Shown here: positions 1-7,869 of the stretch, piece by piece
Numbering within the stretch: position 1 is the stretch's first letter
How the letters are laid out: every line of letters starts with the position of its first letter
Source: an uncultured Chloroflexota bacterium
GTDB taxonomy: Bacteria > Chloroflexota > UBA11872 > VXNJ01
DNA length: 38,516 nt
Reading direction: 5' to 3'
Assembly: GCA_913043205.1 (NCBI GenBank)
Contig: CAJWLF010000002.1
Span: 173,206 to 211,721, forward strand
The notes under the pieces: model-generated
Seen by the model: only the letters and a program-made list of their open reading frames with translations
Database searches by the model: none
What the model was told of the DNA's origin: nothing
Program-made: the position numbers and the translations under genes

Positions 1-830
1 GCTGCATCGGAATCACTATGTACTAATTCTTCCCGAAACCGACTAACCAAAAACAGCGAATAGTCCGCCCCCAACCCCAGGCCAACCATCGTTGCCACAT
101 TCAAGGCAAATATCGAAAATGGAGTGAACTGTCCAAGCCCGCAAACCGCCGCGAGGCCCATAACCACACTAGCACCACCGGCTATAACCGGTATTACCGC
201 AGCAGAGACTGATCTAAAAACAAGAAGTAAGACCAATAGAGCGAATGGGAGGCCGATTATTTCGGCTTTTCGAAGGTCGTTTTCACTCAGCCTCTGTATA
301 TCATCATAGAACACTGCGGGTCCCGCTATATAGGCTTGGATCGGTGGTTCGCCAAGAGATTTGCGCAGCACCGGAACTATACGATGCGCGTCTTCGTCAT
401 CCACATCAGCATATATAGCCGCATAGGCCGTATGACCTGACTCAGACACCTGAGCGAAGTTCTCCCAAAAAGGCACGATATTTTCAACGAAATCGAGCTG
501 ACTAATCGAGTTCAACACTTCACGGGCAGGCTCAACGAACTCCGGATCGTACGCTGTATGATTTTCAGAATTAAAAACGACGGACACAGTCGGGCCAGAT
601 GTACCTAAGTCTGACTTAAATCTATTGTACGCCCGCTCAGCCTCAATACTGGAAGCTGAAAATCCTCCCCCTCTTAATACGGATCCTACGTTTGCAGCCA
701 ACGGCAAAGCTAAGATCGCGACAGTAATCCACAAACCCAATATCCACCAACGCCTTCGAACAACAAACCGCCCTAAAGATCTGTACAAGATTATTTCACC
801 GAATTGTGGGCAACGATAAGCAGGTCCCAT
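1..830 (-). CDS. MMPL-family transporter, N-terminal part (cut by window edge)
   Basis: This gene runs off the left end, so about 276 N-terminal residues are seen. Translation of the reverse strand from the ATG at 830 gives a first membrane helix around residues 28-45 (VRRRWWILGLWI...), a soluble extracytoplasmic loop, then several helices. The last visible part contains GLGADYSLFLVSRFREEL, the signature of MMPL/RND-type permeases. The family exports lipids or other hydrophobic molecules using the proton gradient. The start is not firm: no good ribosome site precedes ATG 830, and an in-frame TTG 14 codons later gives LYRSLGRFVVRRRW, the more usual MMPL beginning. A complete paralogue lies at 30298-32523. 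Substrate unknown. Confidence 0.85.
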   Translation of the reverse strand, partial: MGPAYRCPQFGEIILYRSLGRFVVRRRWWILGLWITVAILALPLAANVGSVLRGGGFSASSIEAERAYNRFKSDLGTSGPTVSVVFNSENHTAYDPEFVEPAREVLNSISQLDFVENIVPFWENFAQVSESGHTAYAAIYADVDDEDAHRIVPVLRKSLGEPPIQAYIAGPAVFYDDIQRLSENDLRKAEIIGLPFALLVLLLVFRSVSAAVIPVIAGGASVVMGLAAVCGLGQFTPFSIFALNVATMVGLGLGADYSLFLVSRFREELVHSDSDA

Positions 831-881
831 ATGATAGGAGCATATTGAAGTTAGGAATAGTAATTTATCGGAGCTAGGATT

Positions 882-1781
882 TTGCGCATAGTGCTTACCG
901 GTGGCACGGGGGTGATAGGGCGAATACTAATCAAACGCCTGATAGAACTCAAGCATGAACTAGTCGTACTTTCAAGGAATAAAACTACTCCTCAGCTAAG
1001 TGATGCTATAGAAATACATCGATGGGATCCGATGACGGAGATACCGCCTGCAGATGCACTGAACAATGCAGATACCGTAATACACTTAGCTGGCGAACGC
1101 ATTGCAGGATTATGGACTGCGAGCAAACGCACTAAGGTGCTAAACAGTCGAATCATAGGAACCCGCAACCTAGTCGAAGGCATGAAGCTCTCTAGCCCAT
1201 CCGGAGTAACACTCATATCTGCCAGTGCAGTTGGATATTATGGCGATCGAGGGGATCAACGCTTGACGGAAAAGGAAAAGCCAGGAGAAGGATTCTTAGC
1301 AAAAGTAGCAGCAGACTGGGAAACCGAAGCAATTCGTGCAGAATCATTCGGAGCCCGAGTCGTAAGGATGCGAATGGGAGTCGTCCTTGCCCCAGAATCA
1401 ATAACAGTAAAATTACTAAGCTTAGCTTGGTCGTTATGCTTGGGGGCCCGTCTGGGAAATGGCAGACAATGGTGGACCTGGGTGCATGAATATGACGTAG
1501 TGTCCGCCTATATGGAAGCCGTACACAATATTAATCTAATAGGACCTATCAATCTCGTAGGTCCACAGCCAGTAAGGCAGGCTGATTTTGCAAAATTGCT
1601 AGGCCTCGCCTTAGGAAGGCCAGCATTTCTGCGGGTGCCAGAATTCCCTATCAAAGTTGTAATGAGAGAGATGGCTGAAGAATTGCTTGGCAGTAAGCTG
1701 GTCGTACCTTCCGTACTGAATGCATCAGGATTTCAATTTCGATACAACACGTTACGAGAAGCACTTACCTCGGTACTTTAA
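882..1781 (+). CDS. TIGR01777-type epimerase/oxidoreductase (SDR fold)
   Basis: A 299-residue extended short-chain dehydrogenase-like protein. The N-terminus MRIVLTGGTGVIGRILIKRL carries the GGTGxIG dinucleotide-binding loop. The interior has the family pattern IHLAGERI, SASAVGYYGDRGDQ and WWTWVHEYDVV, and the C-terminal part (PINLVGPQPVRQADFAKLLG, then LGRPAFLRVPEF) matches the DUF1731 tail of the TIGR01777/YfcH group. The length is typical. The biochemical role of this family is not settled; a nucleotide-sugar or similar substrate is only a guess. The start is TTG at 882, preceded by GGAG at about 870-873 with roughly 8 bases spacing. It is divergent from the MMPL gene and convergent with the AnmK-like gene. 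Confidence 0.88.
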   Translation: MRIVLTGGTGVIGRILIKRLIELKHELVVLSRNKTTPQLSDAIEIHRWDPMTEIPPADALNNADTVIHLAGERIAGLWTASKRTKVLNSRIIGTRNLVEGMKLSSPSGVTLISASAVGYYGDRGDQRLTEKEKPGEGFLAKVAADWETEAIRAESFGARVVRMRMGVVLAPESITVKLLSLAWSLCLGARLGNGRQWWTWVHEYDVVSAYMEAVHNINLIGPINLVGPQPVRQADFAKLLGLALGRPAFLRVPEFPIKVVMREMAEELLGSKLVVPSVLNASGFQFRYNTLREALTSVL

Positions 1782-1832
1782 CAGTGTGAACAGACACTAA
1801 GTAACGACCAATTGGAAGTGACAATTCTTCTG

Positions 1833-3080
1833 TCAGCCAAGTTGTCCAGGAGTTATATCTCCAGCAATTACTCTACTTTGAGCCCCAGTTGCAGACGGTA
1901 CATTACCAGCATTACCCTGTACGGTGTCATTACCTATCGCGATCATCGTCAAAACTTCGCGAGCTTCAACTGGGATACCTAAACGCTCCTCTATAGTTGT
2001 TATCGGTATTGGATCCAATCGGTCTCGAAGCATACCTATCAAAGTAGCATTATTTGCCCCACCACCAGCAAGCAATATTTCGTCAATCGAGACCCTAGGA
2101 AAAACAAATTCCTTATAATTGTGAGTTATGGATTCAGCTGTGAATGCTGTTGCTGTTGCCACTATATCTTCATCCGATAGCCCTAAAGCCCTACCTTGCT
2201 CCATCACGCCACGTGAATATTCATGGCCAAACAATTGACGCGCAGCCCCTTTTGGCGGCTTTTGCAAAACAAAAGGGTGTCGCATTAGTTCAGAGAGAAG
2301 ACTGTCATCGACATTGCCTCTAGCAGCAATCGCTCCATTATCGTCGTAGAATTGTTCCCCGCCAGAAATCCAATTTACTAGAGCATCAATAATCATATTG
2401 CCTGGGCCAGAATCGAACGCAAACATTTCATTTATCGATGCCCCCGCTGGCAAAACAGCCGGATTAGCAATCCCACCAATATTATGTAAAGCCCTGTTGA
2501 CTTTTGAGTCTCCAAATAAAACCCAGTCTCCATAAGACACCGTTGGAACACCCAAACCACCAGCAGCGATATCACGCTGACGCAAATTCGATACTGTTGT
2601 CACCCCAGTTCGCTGAGCAATAAAAGCACCTGCACCCAAGTCTAAAAAAGAAGCTATAGCTTTATCGCCCAGCCAATTGTGGTCCTCACGTTGACCATCA
2701 ATAACCTGATAACAAACCTGACCGGAAGAGACAATCAGGTCTAAGTCAGACATAGCAAAGCCAGCTTTCGCTACCAACCGCTGTACAACTTCCGCAAAAA
2801 AATCACCTATCACATTGTCTGCTTGAGCCACTCGATCCAAGCTACCAGTCTCACGAGCAAACACGTCGAATATGCGCTCTTTAAGTGGAGACTCGTATTC
2901 GTAACTACGCCAGTCCACTAAATTGATATCAGTATTTTGTTCATTTCCAGAAACACGAACCAGTGCCGCAGTAGGCCCGTCTGCAGACGTACCCGAATGT
3001 AGGCCTACTACTAAACGCTCAGATTTTTGAACATAATCAATGAGCCCGCGAAGATAAACAGGTAGAATATTTGAATTCAT
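1833..3080 (-). CDS. anmK: Anhydro-N-acetylmuramic acid kinase-like protein
   Basis: A 415-residue protein of the AnmK family (ASKHA sugar-kinase fold). AnmK converts 1,6-anhydro-MurNAc plus ATP to MurNAc-6-phosphate during cell-wall recycling. Visible motifs are the phosphate loop LHSGTSADGPTAALV near residues 27-41, HNIGGIANPAVL, DSGPGNMIIDALVNW and the adenosine motif LLAGGGANNATLIGMLRDRL. The phosphate loop departs from the usual SGTSxDGxD: the second Asp is replaced by Thr after Pro. With about 40 more residues than the common 370, this suggests a divergent subgroup whose substrate could differ. The ATG start has TAGGAG about 11 bases upstream. No other wall-recycling gene is nearby, so the pathway role is inferred from family only. 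Confidence 0.85.
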   Translation of the reverse strand: MNSNILPVYLRGLIDYVQKSERLVVGLHSGTSADGPTAALVRVSGNEQNTDINLVDWRSYEYESPLKERIFDVFARETGSLDRVAQADNVIGDFFAEVVQRLVAKAGFAMSDLDLIVSSGQVCYQVIDGQREDHNWLGDKAIASFLDLGAGAFIAQRTGVTTVSNLRQRDIAAGGLGVPTVSYGDWVLFGDSKVNRALHNIGGIANPAVLPAGASINEMFAFDSGPGNMIIDALVNWISGGEQFYDDNGAIAARGNVDDSLLSELMRHPFVLQKPPKGAARQLFGHEYSRGVMEQGRALGLSDEDIVATATAFTAESITHNYKEFVFPRVSIDEILLAGGGANNATLIGMLRDRLDPIPITTIEERLGIPVEAREVLTMIAIGNDTVQGNAGNVPSATGAQSRVIAGDITPGQLG

Positions 3081-3210
3081 AAAGAGAGTGCTCCTAGCAG
3101 TACTAAATCATTACAACCGCTTCATCAGGGTCACTGTATCACTTTGATAAGATCCATCGTTTAAACACATTAACAGAGATAAGTGTCAGGAGTATGGGAG
3201 GGATAACGTT

Positions 3211-4659
3211 TTGAATTTGATAGTGTTAACGATTGACACCTTACGCCAAGACCACATAGGCACCTACCATAAAGGTAATCCTGTATTCGATGGTATAGCA
3301 CCTTGCAAAACACCAAACATCAATAGATTTGCGGAGGATTGTGTAGTTTTTGAAAACATGTACCCTGAAGCGTTACCTACCATTCCCGCCCGGGCCAGTT
3401 TGTTTACGGGACAACGTACTCTCGTGTCTCGACCTTGGCAGAGACTTGCTGACGAAGACGTAAGCATATCTGAAATTCTAGGACCAAATGGATGGGTATG
3501 CGGGATCGTTTCAGACAACTATCATTTCCGATCACCCAACATGAATTATCACCGTGCTTTCCATTCCTATGAATGGATCCATGGCCAAGAATATGACCCT
3601 TACAGATCCTCACCACCTAAACACAAAAATGTCGACGATTACGTAAATGATCATTATGACGAATCATGGCGGGCTAGAGTAGCTCAATTTTTAACTAATA
3701 CAGAAGATTTTACGTCAGAAGATCATTGGTTTGCCGCTCAAATTGCAGACCGCACGGTAAAGTGGCTCTCAGATAATCGATCTCATGACAAAATATTTTT
3801 CTGGGTGGACAGCTTTGATCCACACGAACCATGGGATCCTCCAGCCAAATTCGATCAATACACAGATCCAAATTATTCAGGCAATAGACTGATTTTACCT
3901 AAGGGCGGTCTAGCCGATGACTGGGCTACTCATGAAGAGGTCAACCATATTCGAGGTCTATATGCAGGGGAAGTCGAATCCGTAGACCACGCACTAGGCA
4001 GAGTATTTGCTACATTGGAACAAGAGGGTTATTTCGAAGATTCAATAGTAGTTCTAATTGGAGATCATGGCATGCCTTTGGGAGACCATGGAAAGTTCCT
4101 GAAGGGAGTTGATAGGCTCTATAACGAGCTCCTAAAGGTTCCGTTTATGATACGCATGCCAAATGGGAAACACGGCGGACGTACCGTACAGGCTCTATGT
4201 CAATTCAACGATTTTATGCCAACCATACTTGACTTGATGGGAATGGATAACTGCATCGAGTATTTGCCTGGTAAAAGCTTCGCAAAAATCATCACTGGCA
4301 ATGTGGAAAATCACCGTCACTCAATCATGACCGGATACTACGATGGTCAAGATCGTGCAATCCGCACAAACGAATGGAACCTGATAATCCGCCCTCCTAA
4401 TCAACAGCACGAATTATACAACCAGCACCAAGATCCTAGAGAAAGCACAAATCTAGCCTCTGCAAATCCTGATTTGGTTACAGAGTTAATTGCTAAATAT
4501 GGATCGATTTATTACGGATCCGCCTGGCCCGGGCAAAACAAATTGGCGATGCCTTTATTTGTTCAAAGAGCGATAGGAGACCACGCTCTACAACAAAGAG
4601 GAATTAACGTACTAGGAATTCCAGGTGAATACGGAGTAAATATTGATCATCAACAATGA
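3211..4659 (+). CDS. Sulfatase-family hydrolase with Thr at the nucleophile position
   Basis: A 482-residue alkaline-phosphatase-superfamily enzyme of the sulfatase type. The N-terminal metal site is LTIDTLRQDHIG (D9, D14). The signature that normally reads C/S-x-P-x-R is TIPARASLFTG here, with Thr57 where the formylglycine-forming Cys should be and Arg61 conserved. The second metal motif VVLIGDHGMPLGDHGKFLKG and the C-terminal DPREStNLA-type segment fit sulfatases and phosphonate monoester hydrolases. Because the Cys is absent, classic sulfatase maturation is impossible. A Thr nucleophile is used by related phosphodiesterases, so phosphodiester or phosphonate substrates are plausible. No signal peptide is seen, so it is probably cytoplasmic. 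The start is TTG at 3211 behind GGGAGGG (3196-3202). Confidence 0.85.
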   Translation: MNLIVLTIDTLRQDHIGTYHKGNPVFDGIAPCKTPNINRFAEDCVVFENMYPEALPTIPARASLFTGQRTLVSRPWQRLADEDVSISEILGPNGWVCGIVSDNYHFRSPNMNYHRAFHSYEWIHGQEYDPYRSSPPKHKNVDDYVNDHYDESWRARVAQFLTNTEDFTSEDHWFAAQIADRTVKWLSDNRSHDKIFFWVDSFDPHEPWDPPAKFDQYTDPNYSGNRLILPKGGLADDWATHEEVNHIRGLYAGEVESVDHALGRVFATLEQEGYFEDSIVVLIGDHGMPLGDHGKFLKGVDRLYNELLKVPFMIRMPNGKHGGRTVQALCQFNDFMPTILDLMGMDNCIEYLPGKSFAKIITGNVENHRHSIMTGYYDGQDRAIRTNEWNLIIRPPNQQHELYNQHQDPRESTNLASANPDLVTELIAKYGSIYYGSAWPGQNKLAMPLFVQRAIGDHALQQRGINVLGIPGEYGVNIDHQQ

Positions 4660-4662
4660 TCA
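4644..4662. repeat. Perfect 7-bp inverted repeat across the sulfatase-like gene stop
   Basis: TGATCAT (4644-4650) and ATGATCA (4656-4662) form a perfect hairpin with the five-base loop CAACA, and the stop codon of the preceding gene lies in the right arm. No T-run follows, so it is not a classic intrinsic terminator. It sits between convergent genes and may slow transcription or stabilise a 3-prime end. Confidence 0.4.
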
Positions 4663-4691
4663 TTCCTGACATTAGGAGAGAATATCCACAT

Positions 4692-5708
4692 CTACGGAGT
4701 TACTATTGCCTTTATGCATCGATCTTTGGCATTACGGGCAAATTCCAGCGCATCCGCTGTCTTGTCCAGAGGGAAATGCCTAGAAACCAACGGGCTTAAA
4801 TCAATAAGCCCCGAAGAAACTAACTCTATAGCTCTAGGGTAAGTGTTGGCGTATCGGAACACCCCTCTCATATCAACACCTTTATCAACTATTTCATTAC
4901 TATTGAATGGAATTGTATTTTCCGCGACTAGTCCTACCAGGGTTATGGATCCACCTCGGCTCACGAGTCTAGTAGTCAAAGCGGTCGCTTCCGCGCTCCC
5001 TGCTGTTTCAAAAACAGCATCAAAAGCCGAATCGAAATTAACCGCCAAATCGCATTGGTGAACGTTAAAAGCTGCACGAGCTCCCAGTTGCTCAGCGCTC
5101 TCAACACGACTTTCAACCGCATCGAAAACGGTTACATCCGTTATACCCTGTGCTTTAAGTACAAGTAAGGTGACCAAGCCTATAGGCCCTGCCCCAATGA
5201 TTGCGACATTATCTCCAATTCGAACATCAGATCGTTCAACCGCAAATAAACCCACAGAAAGAGGCTCCATAAGTGCTGCTTCATCGAAGCTCATCTCATC
5301 TGGTATTTTGAAGCAAAAATCTGCTGGATGAGATACATACTCTACGAAGGCACCGTGCACTGGTGGTGTCGCCATGAAACAAACAGATTCACATAAGTTA
5401 TATCTACCGGTGAGGCAATATTTACAGCTTTTGCACGGGATACCTGGTTCCAAAGTCACCCGGTCTCCTTCGGACAGGTGAGTCACATCTGATCCAATTT
5501 CGACCACCTCTCCTGCCGATTCATGACCCAGAATCAACGGCTCATCCACGATATAGCGCCCTATTCGCCCGTGTTCGTAATAATGAATATCGGAGGCACA
5601 CACACCCACCGACCTAACTCGAACCAATACATCCTTACGGCCTACTTTAGGCCGTGCCACAGAACTTATTGCTATTTGCCTCGTCGCCTGCAAAAAAGCC
5701 GCTTTCAC
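4692..5708 (-). CDS. Zinc-dependent medium-chain alcohol/polyol dehydrogenase
   Basis: A medium-chain dehydrogenase resembling sorbitol/xylitol dehydrogenases. It has VGVCASDIHYYEHGRIG (catalytic zinc Cys), GHESAGEVVEIG, the structural zinc loop with four cysteines in GIPCKSCKYCLTGRYNLC, and the NAD-binding IGAGPIGLV. It probably oxidises a secondary alcohol of a sugar or polyol with NAD. The start is taken as GTG at 5708 (KAAFLQATRQ follows), because GGAG lies 8 bases upstream and homology begins there, giving 338 residues. An upstream ATG at 5786 would add 26 residues without family similarity. It is divergent from the VTT-domain gene at 5821 and convergent with the sulfatase-like gene. Exact substrate unknown. 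Confidence 0.87.
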   Translation of the reverse strand: MKAAFLQATRQIAISSVARPKVGRKDVLVRVRSVGVCASDIHYYEHGRIGRYIVDEPLILGHESAGEVVEIGSDVTHLSEGDRVTLEPGIPCKSCKYCLTGRYNLCESVCFMATPPVHGAFVEYVSHPADFCFKIPDEMSFDEAALMEPLSVGLFAVERSDVRIGDNVAIIGAGPIGLVTLLVLKAQGITDVTVFDAVESRVESAEQLGARAAFNVHQCDLAVNFDSAFDAVFETAGSAEATALTTRLVSRGGSITLVGLVAENTIPFNSNEIVDKGVDMRGVFRYANTYPRAIELVSSGLIDLSPLVSRHFPLDKTADALEFARNAKDRCIKAIVTP

Positions 5709-5820
5709 ACTACGCACTCCGGGAATAAAATTGTTGACCACATATAGCCCAAACCCAAGTATAGAAGGGTCGATAGTAACCTGCATGCCTCTAAAGAGAC
5801 ATACCCAAGTCTAAGACAAC

Positions 5821-6420
5821 ATGTATAAATCCACAGAAACACAACACAAAAACAAAAACGCCCGCGTAAATATTTCGACAGCAAAGCACTTATGGGTTCA
5901 AATTGCAGGTGTAGTGGGCATACTGTCTGTAGCAATAGTCGCTATACCGTTCACTGAAGATCTGCGCTCCAACTCTAATTACAGCTATGGGGCTCTACTG
6001 TTAGTTAATCTCATCGGTGGGGCATTATTTATGATGCCAGGATTTAGCTGGGCCTCAATCGCCACTTTTGCGATCGCCTTAGACAACATATGGCTCGTCG
6101 CATTGGTAGGCAGCATAGGACAAGCAATTGGCGAAATGTACTCTTACTACCTTGGCCGCACAGCGTCTTCATTACTCCCAAAACACGATCGTATTGAAAG
6201 ACTACGCGTGCTAGTCAAACGTTGGGGAACCCCAGCGATATTTATACTAGCCGCTACACCCAACCCAATATTTGACCTAGCCGGAGCTATTGCAGGTTCG
6301 ATGAGAATTGGGTGGAAGAAATTCCTAGTAATTTCGTTTTTGGGAAGGCTAATTAAAAACCTGGTGATCGCAGCAGCCGCAATGTATTCGTTGGGATTTC
6401 TCCGTGGACTGATCGAATAG
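5821..6420 (+). CDS. VTT/DedA-like membrane protein
   Basis: A 199-residue integral membrane protein of the VTT (SNARE-associated, DedA/TVP38) family. After a polar N-terminus of about 25 residues there are hydrophobic segments near residues 26-44 and 58-75, a long one across 76-105 and others near 138-160 and 172-195. Family hallmarks are GQAIGEMYSYYLGR, the re-entrant motif TPNPIFDLAGAIAGSMR and FLGRLIKNLVI. Members of the superfamily move lipids or polyprenyl phosphates across membranes; the specific role here is not known. The ATG start at 5821 lacks a clear ribosome site. It is divergent from the zinc dehydrogenase, with about 110 bases between them. Confidence 0.82.
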   Translation: MYKSTETQHKNKNARVNISTAKHLWVQIAGVVGILSVAIVAIPFTEDLRSNSNYSYGALLLVNLIGGALFMMPGFSWASIATFAIALDNIWLVALVGSIGQAIGEMYSYYLGRTASSLLPKHDRIERLRVLVKRWGTPAIFILAATPNPIFDLAGAIAGSMRIGWKKFLVISFLGRLIKNLVIAAAAMYSLGFLRGLIE

Positions 6421-6529
6421 AGATTATCCATCGCAACCTCCAGAATCAGGCGTGTATGTTATTCCCTCAATAATCGCTACTACTAGCATTTGGCCACAAT
6501 TATGACTCTACTTATTCTTATCTGTCTTC

Positions 6530-6554
6530 CCCATGTAATGTGGAAACATTAGGG
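6530..6554. terminator. Hairpin between convergent genes, candidate terminator
   Basis: TAATGT (6536-6541), loop GGAA, ACATTA (6546-6551) is a perfect six-pair stem. It can extend through CCC (6530-6532) and GGG (6552-6554) over a three-base bulge. It lies in the 141-base gap between the ends of the VTT gene and the aldolase gene, where a shared bidirectional terminator would be expected. The T-content downstream is modest. Confidence 0.4.
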
Positions 6555-6561
6555 AACTATT

Positions 6562-7317
6562 TTAAGTACGTAAGGAATTGAGGGTAGTGACCGCACCAGC
6601 ATGCACAAATTCGCTATCTTCCCCTACGGAAACAAACTGAAATCCTTCACTCAGCCGCCTCTGACCGTCCTCAAGCCCAGTACACGAATAGCCTGGGATT
6701 TTACCCAAGCGATCACAAATATCCAGAACATGAGCAATCGCCTCATTATGTCGTTTGTGTGTACCTATATCTGCAAATCCTAGCCCCATAGAAAGAGCGA
6801 GGTCCGATGGACCAATCCAACATCCATCTACTCCCTCAACAGACATAATTTTTTCCGCATTTTCCACTGCTTCAACCGATTCAATCTGTACTGCAAGAAA
6901 GACTTGTTCATTTGAATTGTCAAAGTAATTGTCGCCATGCATTTCTGCCAAGTAGGTTGGGCCATTCGATCGCCCTCCCAAAGGAGGATAGCGTGTAGCA
7001 AGTACCGCGGCCCTTGCGTCGTCCGCAGTGTTCACCATTGGGACTACGACACCTAACATCCCGTCGTCCAACAAACGACCTATTAAGCCAAATCTATTTT
7101 CTTGGACACGAGCCATTGGAGTCGATCCTGCACTGGTAACCGCAACCACTGCTGTTCTCAGGTCGTCCAATTCCCACAAGCCATGCTGAGTGTCTACAAG
7201 CACCCAGTCATATCCAGCCTTAGCCAAAAGCCCTGCACTCCATGGGGAACCGCTGCTAGACTCACATCCAATAGCTGGCTCACCATCTACAAGAAGTTGT
7301 TTTGCCTTATTCATCAT
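6562..7317 (-). CDS. HpcH/HpaI-family aldolase
   Basis: A 251-residue class II pyruvate aldolase of the HpcH/HpaI/GarL type, which cleaves 4-hydroxy-2-oxo acids to pyruvate (or a relative) and an aldehyde in aromatic or sugar-acid degradation. The general-base region is VDTQHGLWELDDLR (His45). The PLGGRSNGP loop and the metal-ligand strand AVQIESVEAVENAEKI are present, as is GVDGCWIGPSDLALSMGLG. The usual (I/V)DTEHG is VDTQHG here, a mild variation. Two ATGs in tandem (7317, 7314) could serve as start. The gene stands alone, convergent with the VTT gene, and about 150 bases separate it from the NIPSNAP gene. Substrate not predictable. Confidence 0.88.
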   Translation of the reverse strand: MMNKAKQLLVDGEPAIGCESSSGSPWSAGLLAKAGYDWVLVDTQHGLWELDDLRTAVVAVTSAGSTPMARVQENRFGLIGRLLDDGMLGVVVPMVNTADDARAAVLATRYPPLGGRSNGPTYLAEMHGDNYFDNSNEQVFLAVQIESVEAVENAEKIMSVEGVDGCWIGPSDLALSMGLGFADIGTHKRHNEAIAHVLDICDRLGKIPGYSCTGLEDGQRRLSEGFQFVSVGEDSEFVHAGAVTTLNSLRT

Positions 7318-7469
7318 CTCATCAACAATCCTTTTTCCGCACTCTTCTGAAAGTCCACAGTATATATTGCAAATATTTGAGTTATCGATAAAGGATCACC
7401 AAGAATCAAGACTTTTAATGGCTGAGTAGCTATTATCTTGATCGGCCAACAATTGCAGCGAGGATCGCA

Positions 7470-7790
7470 GTGCTTTTCGAACTCCGCCAATACAAAATCC
7501 GGGATGGACATAAGGAGAGCTGGGTGCGCCTTATGGAAGATGAAATCATTCCCTTCCAGGTCGCGCAAGGCATGGTCATACTCGGCAGTTTCACAGGTGA
7601 GGACGACGCATCCCTTTACGTGTGGATCCGACGTTTCAAGAATGAAGCCGAACGCAAGCGCCTCTACCAGACAGTCTACGAATCCACCCACTGGAAAGAT
7701 AATATCGCCCCGCGCATTTCGAAGATGATGGACCGCGAGGCGATAAAAGTTATTCGCTTGGAGCCAACCCCGAAGTCACCTATCCAGTAA
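7470..7790 (+). CDS. NIPSNAP-family protein
   Basis: A 106-residue single-domain protein. The start FELRQYKIRDGHKESWVRLM, the later GSFTGEDDASLYVWIRRF and the YESTHWKDNI segment match NIPSNAP, a dimeric alpha-beta barrel family of ferredoxin-like fold found in many bacteria without a settled function. The start is GTG at 7470, following GAGGA at 7460-7464. A 125-codon frame on the opposite strand (7314-7691) is a shadow, since only this strand matches a family. Its codons look more GC-rich than those of its neighbours. It precedes the arylsulfotransferase-like gene by 79 bases and could be co-transcribed with it. Confidence 0.8.
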   Translation: MLFELRQYKIRDGHKESWVRLMEDEIIPFQVAQGMVILGSFTGEDDASLYVWIRRFKNEAERKRLYQTVYESTHWKDNIAPRISKMMDREAIKVIRLEPTPKSPIQ

Positions 7791-7869
7791 CAGCAACAGT
7801 GTTAGATTTCGATAATAGCTCATCTATATACAGCATCTTAAGTAGGTAAGTAAAAGGGAGCGCATCTTT

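Noticed and set aside
7314-7691. 125-codon minus-strand frame overlapping the NIPSNAP gene
   Set aside because: Its translation matches no family, while the plus-strand frame at 7470-7790 is a recognisable NIPSNAP domain; it is a shadow.
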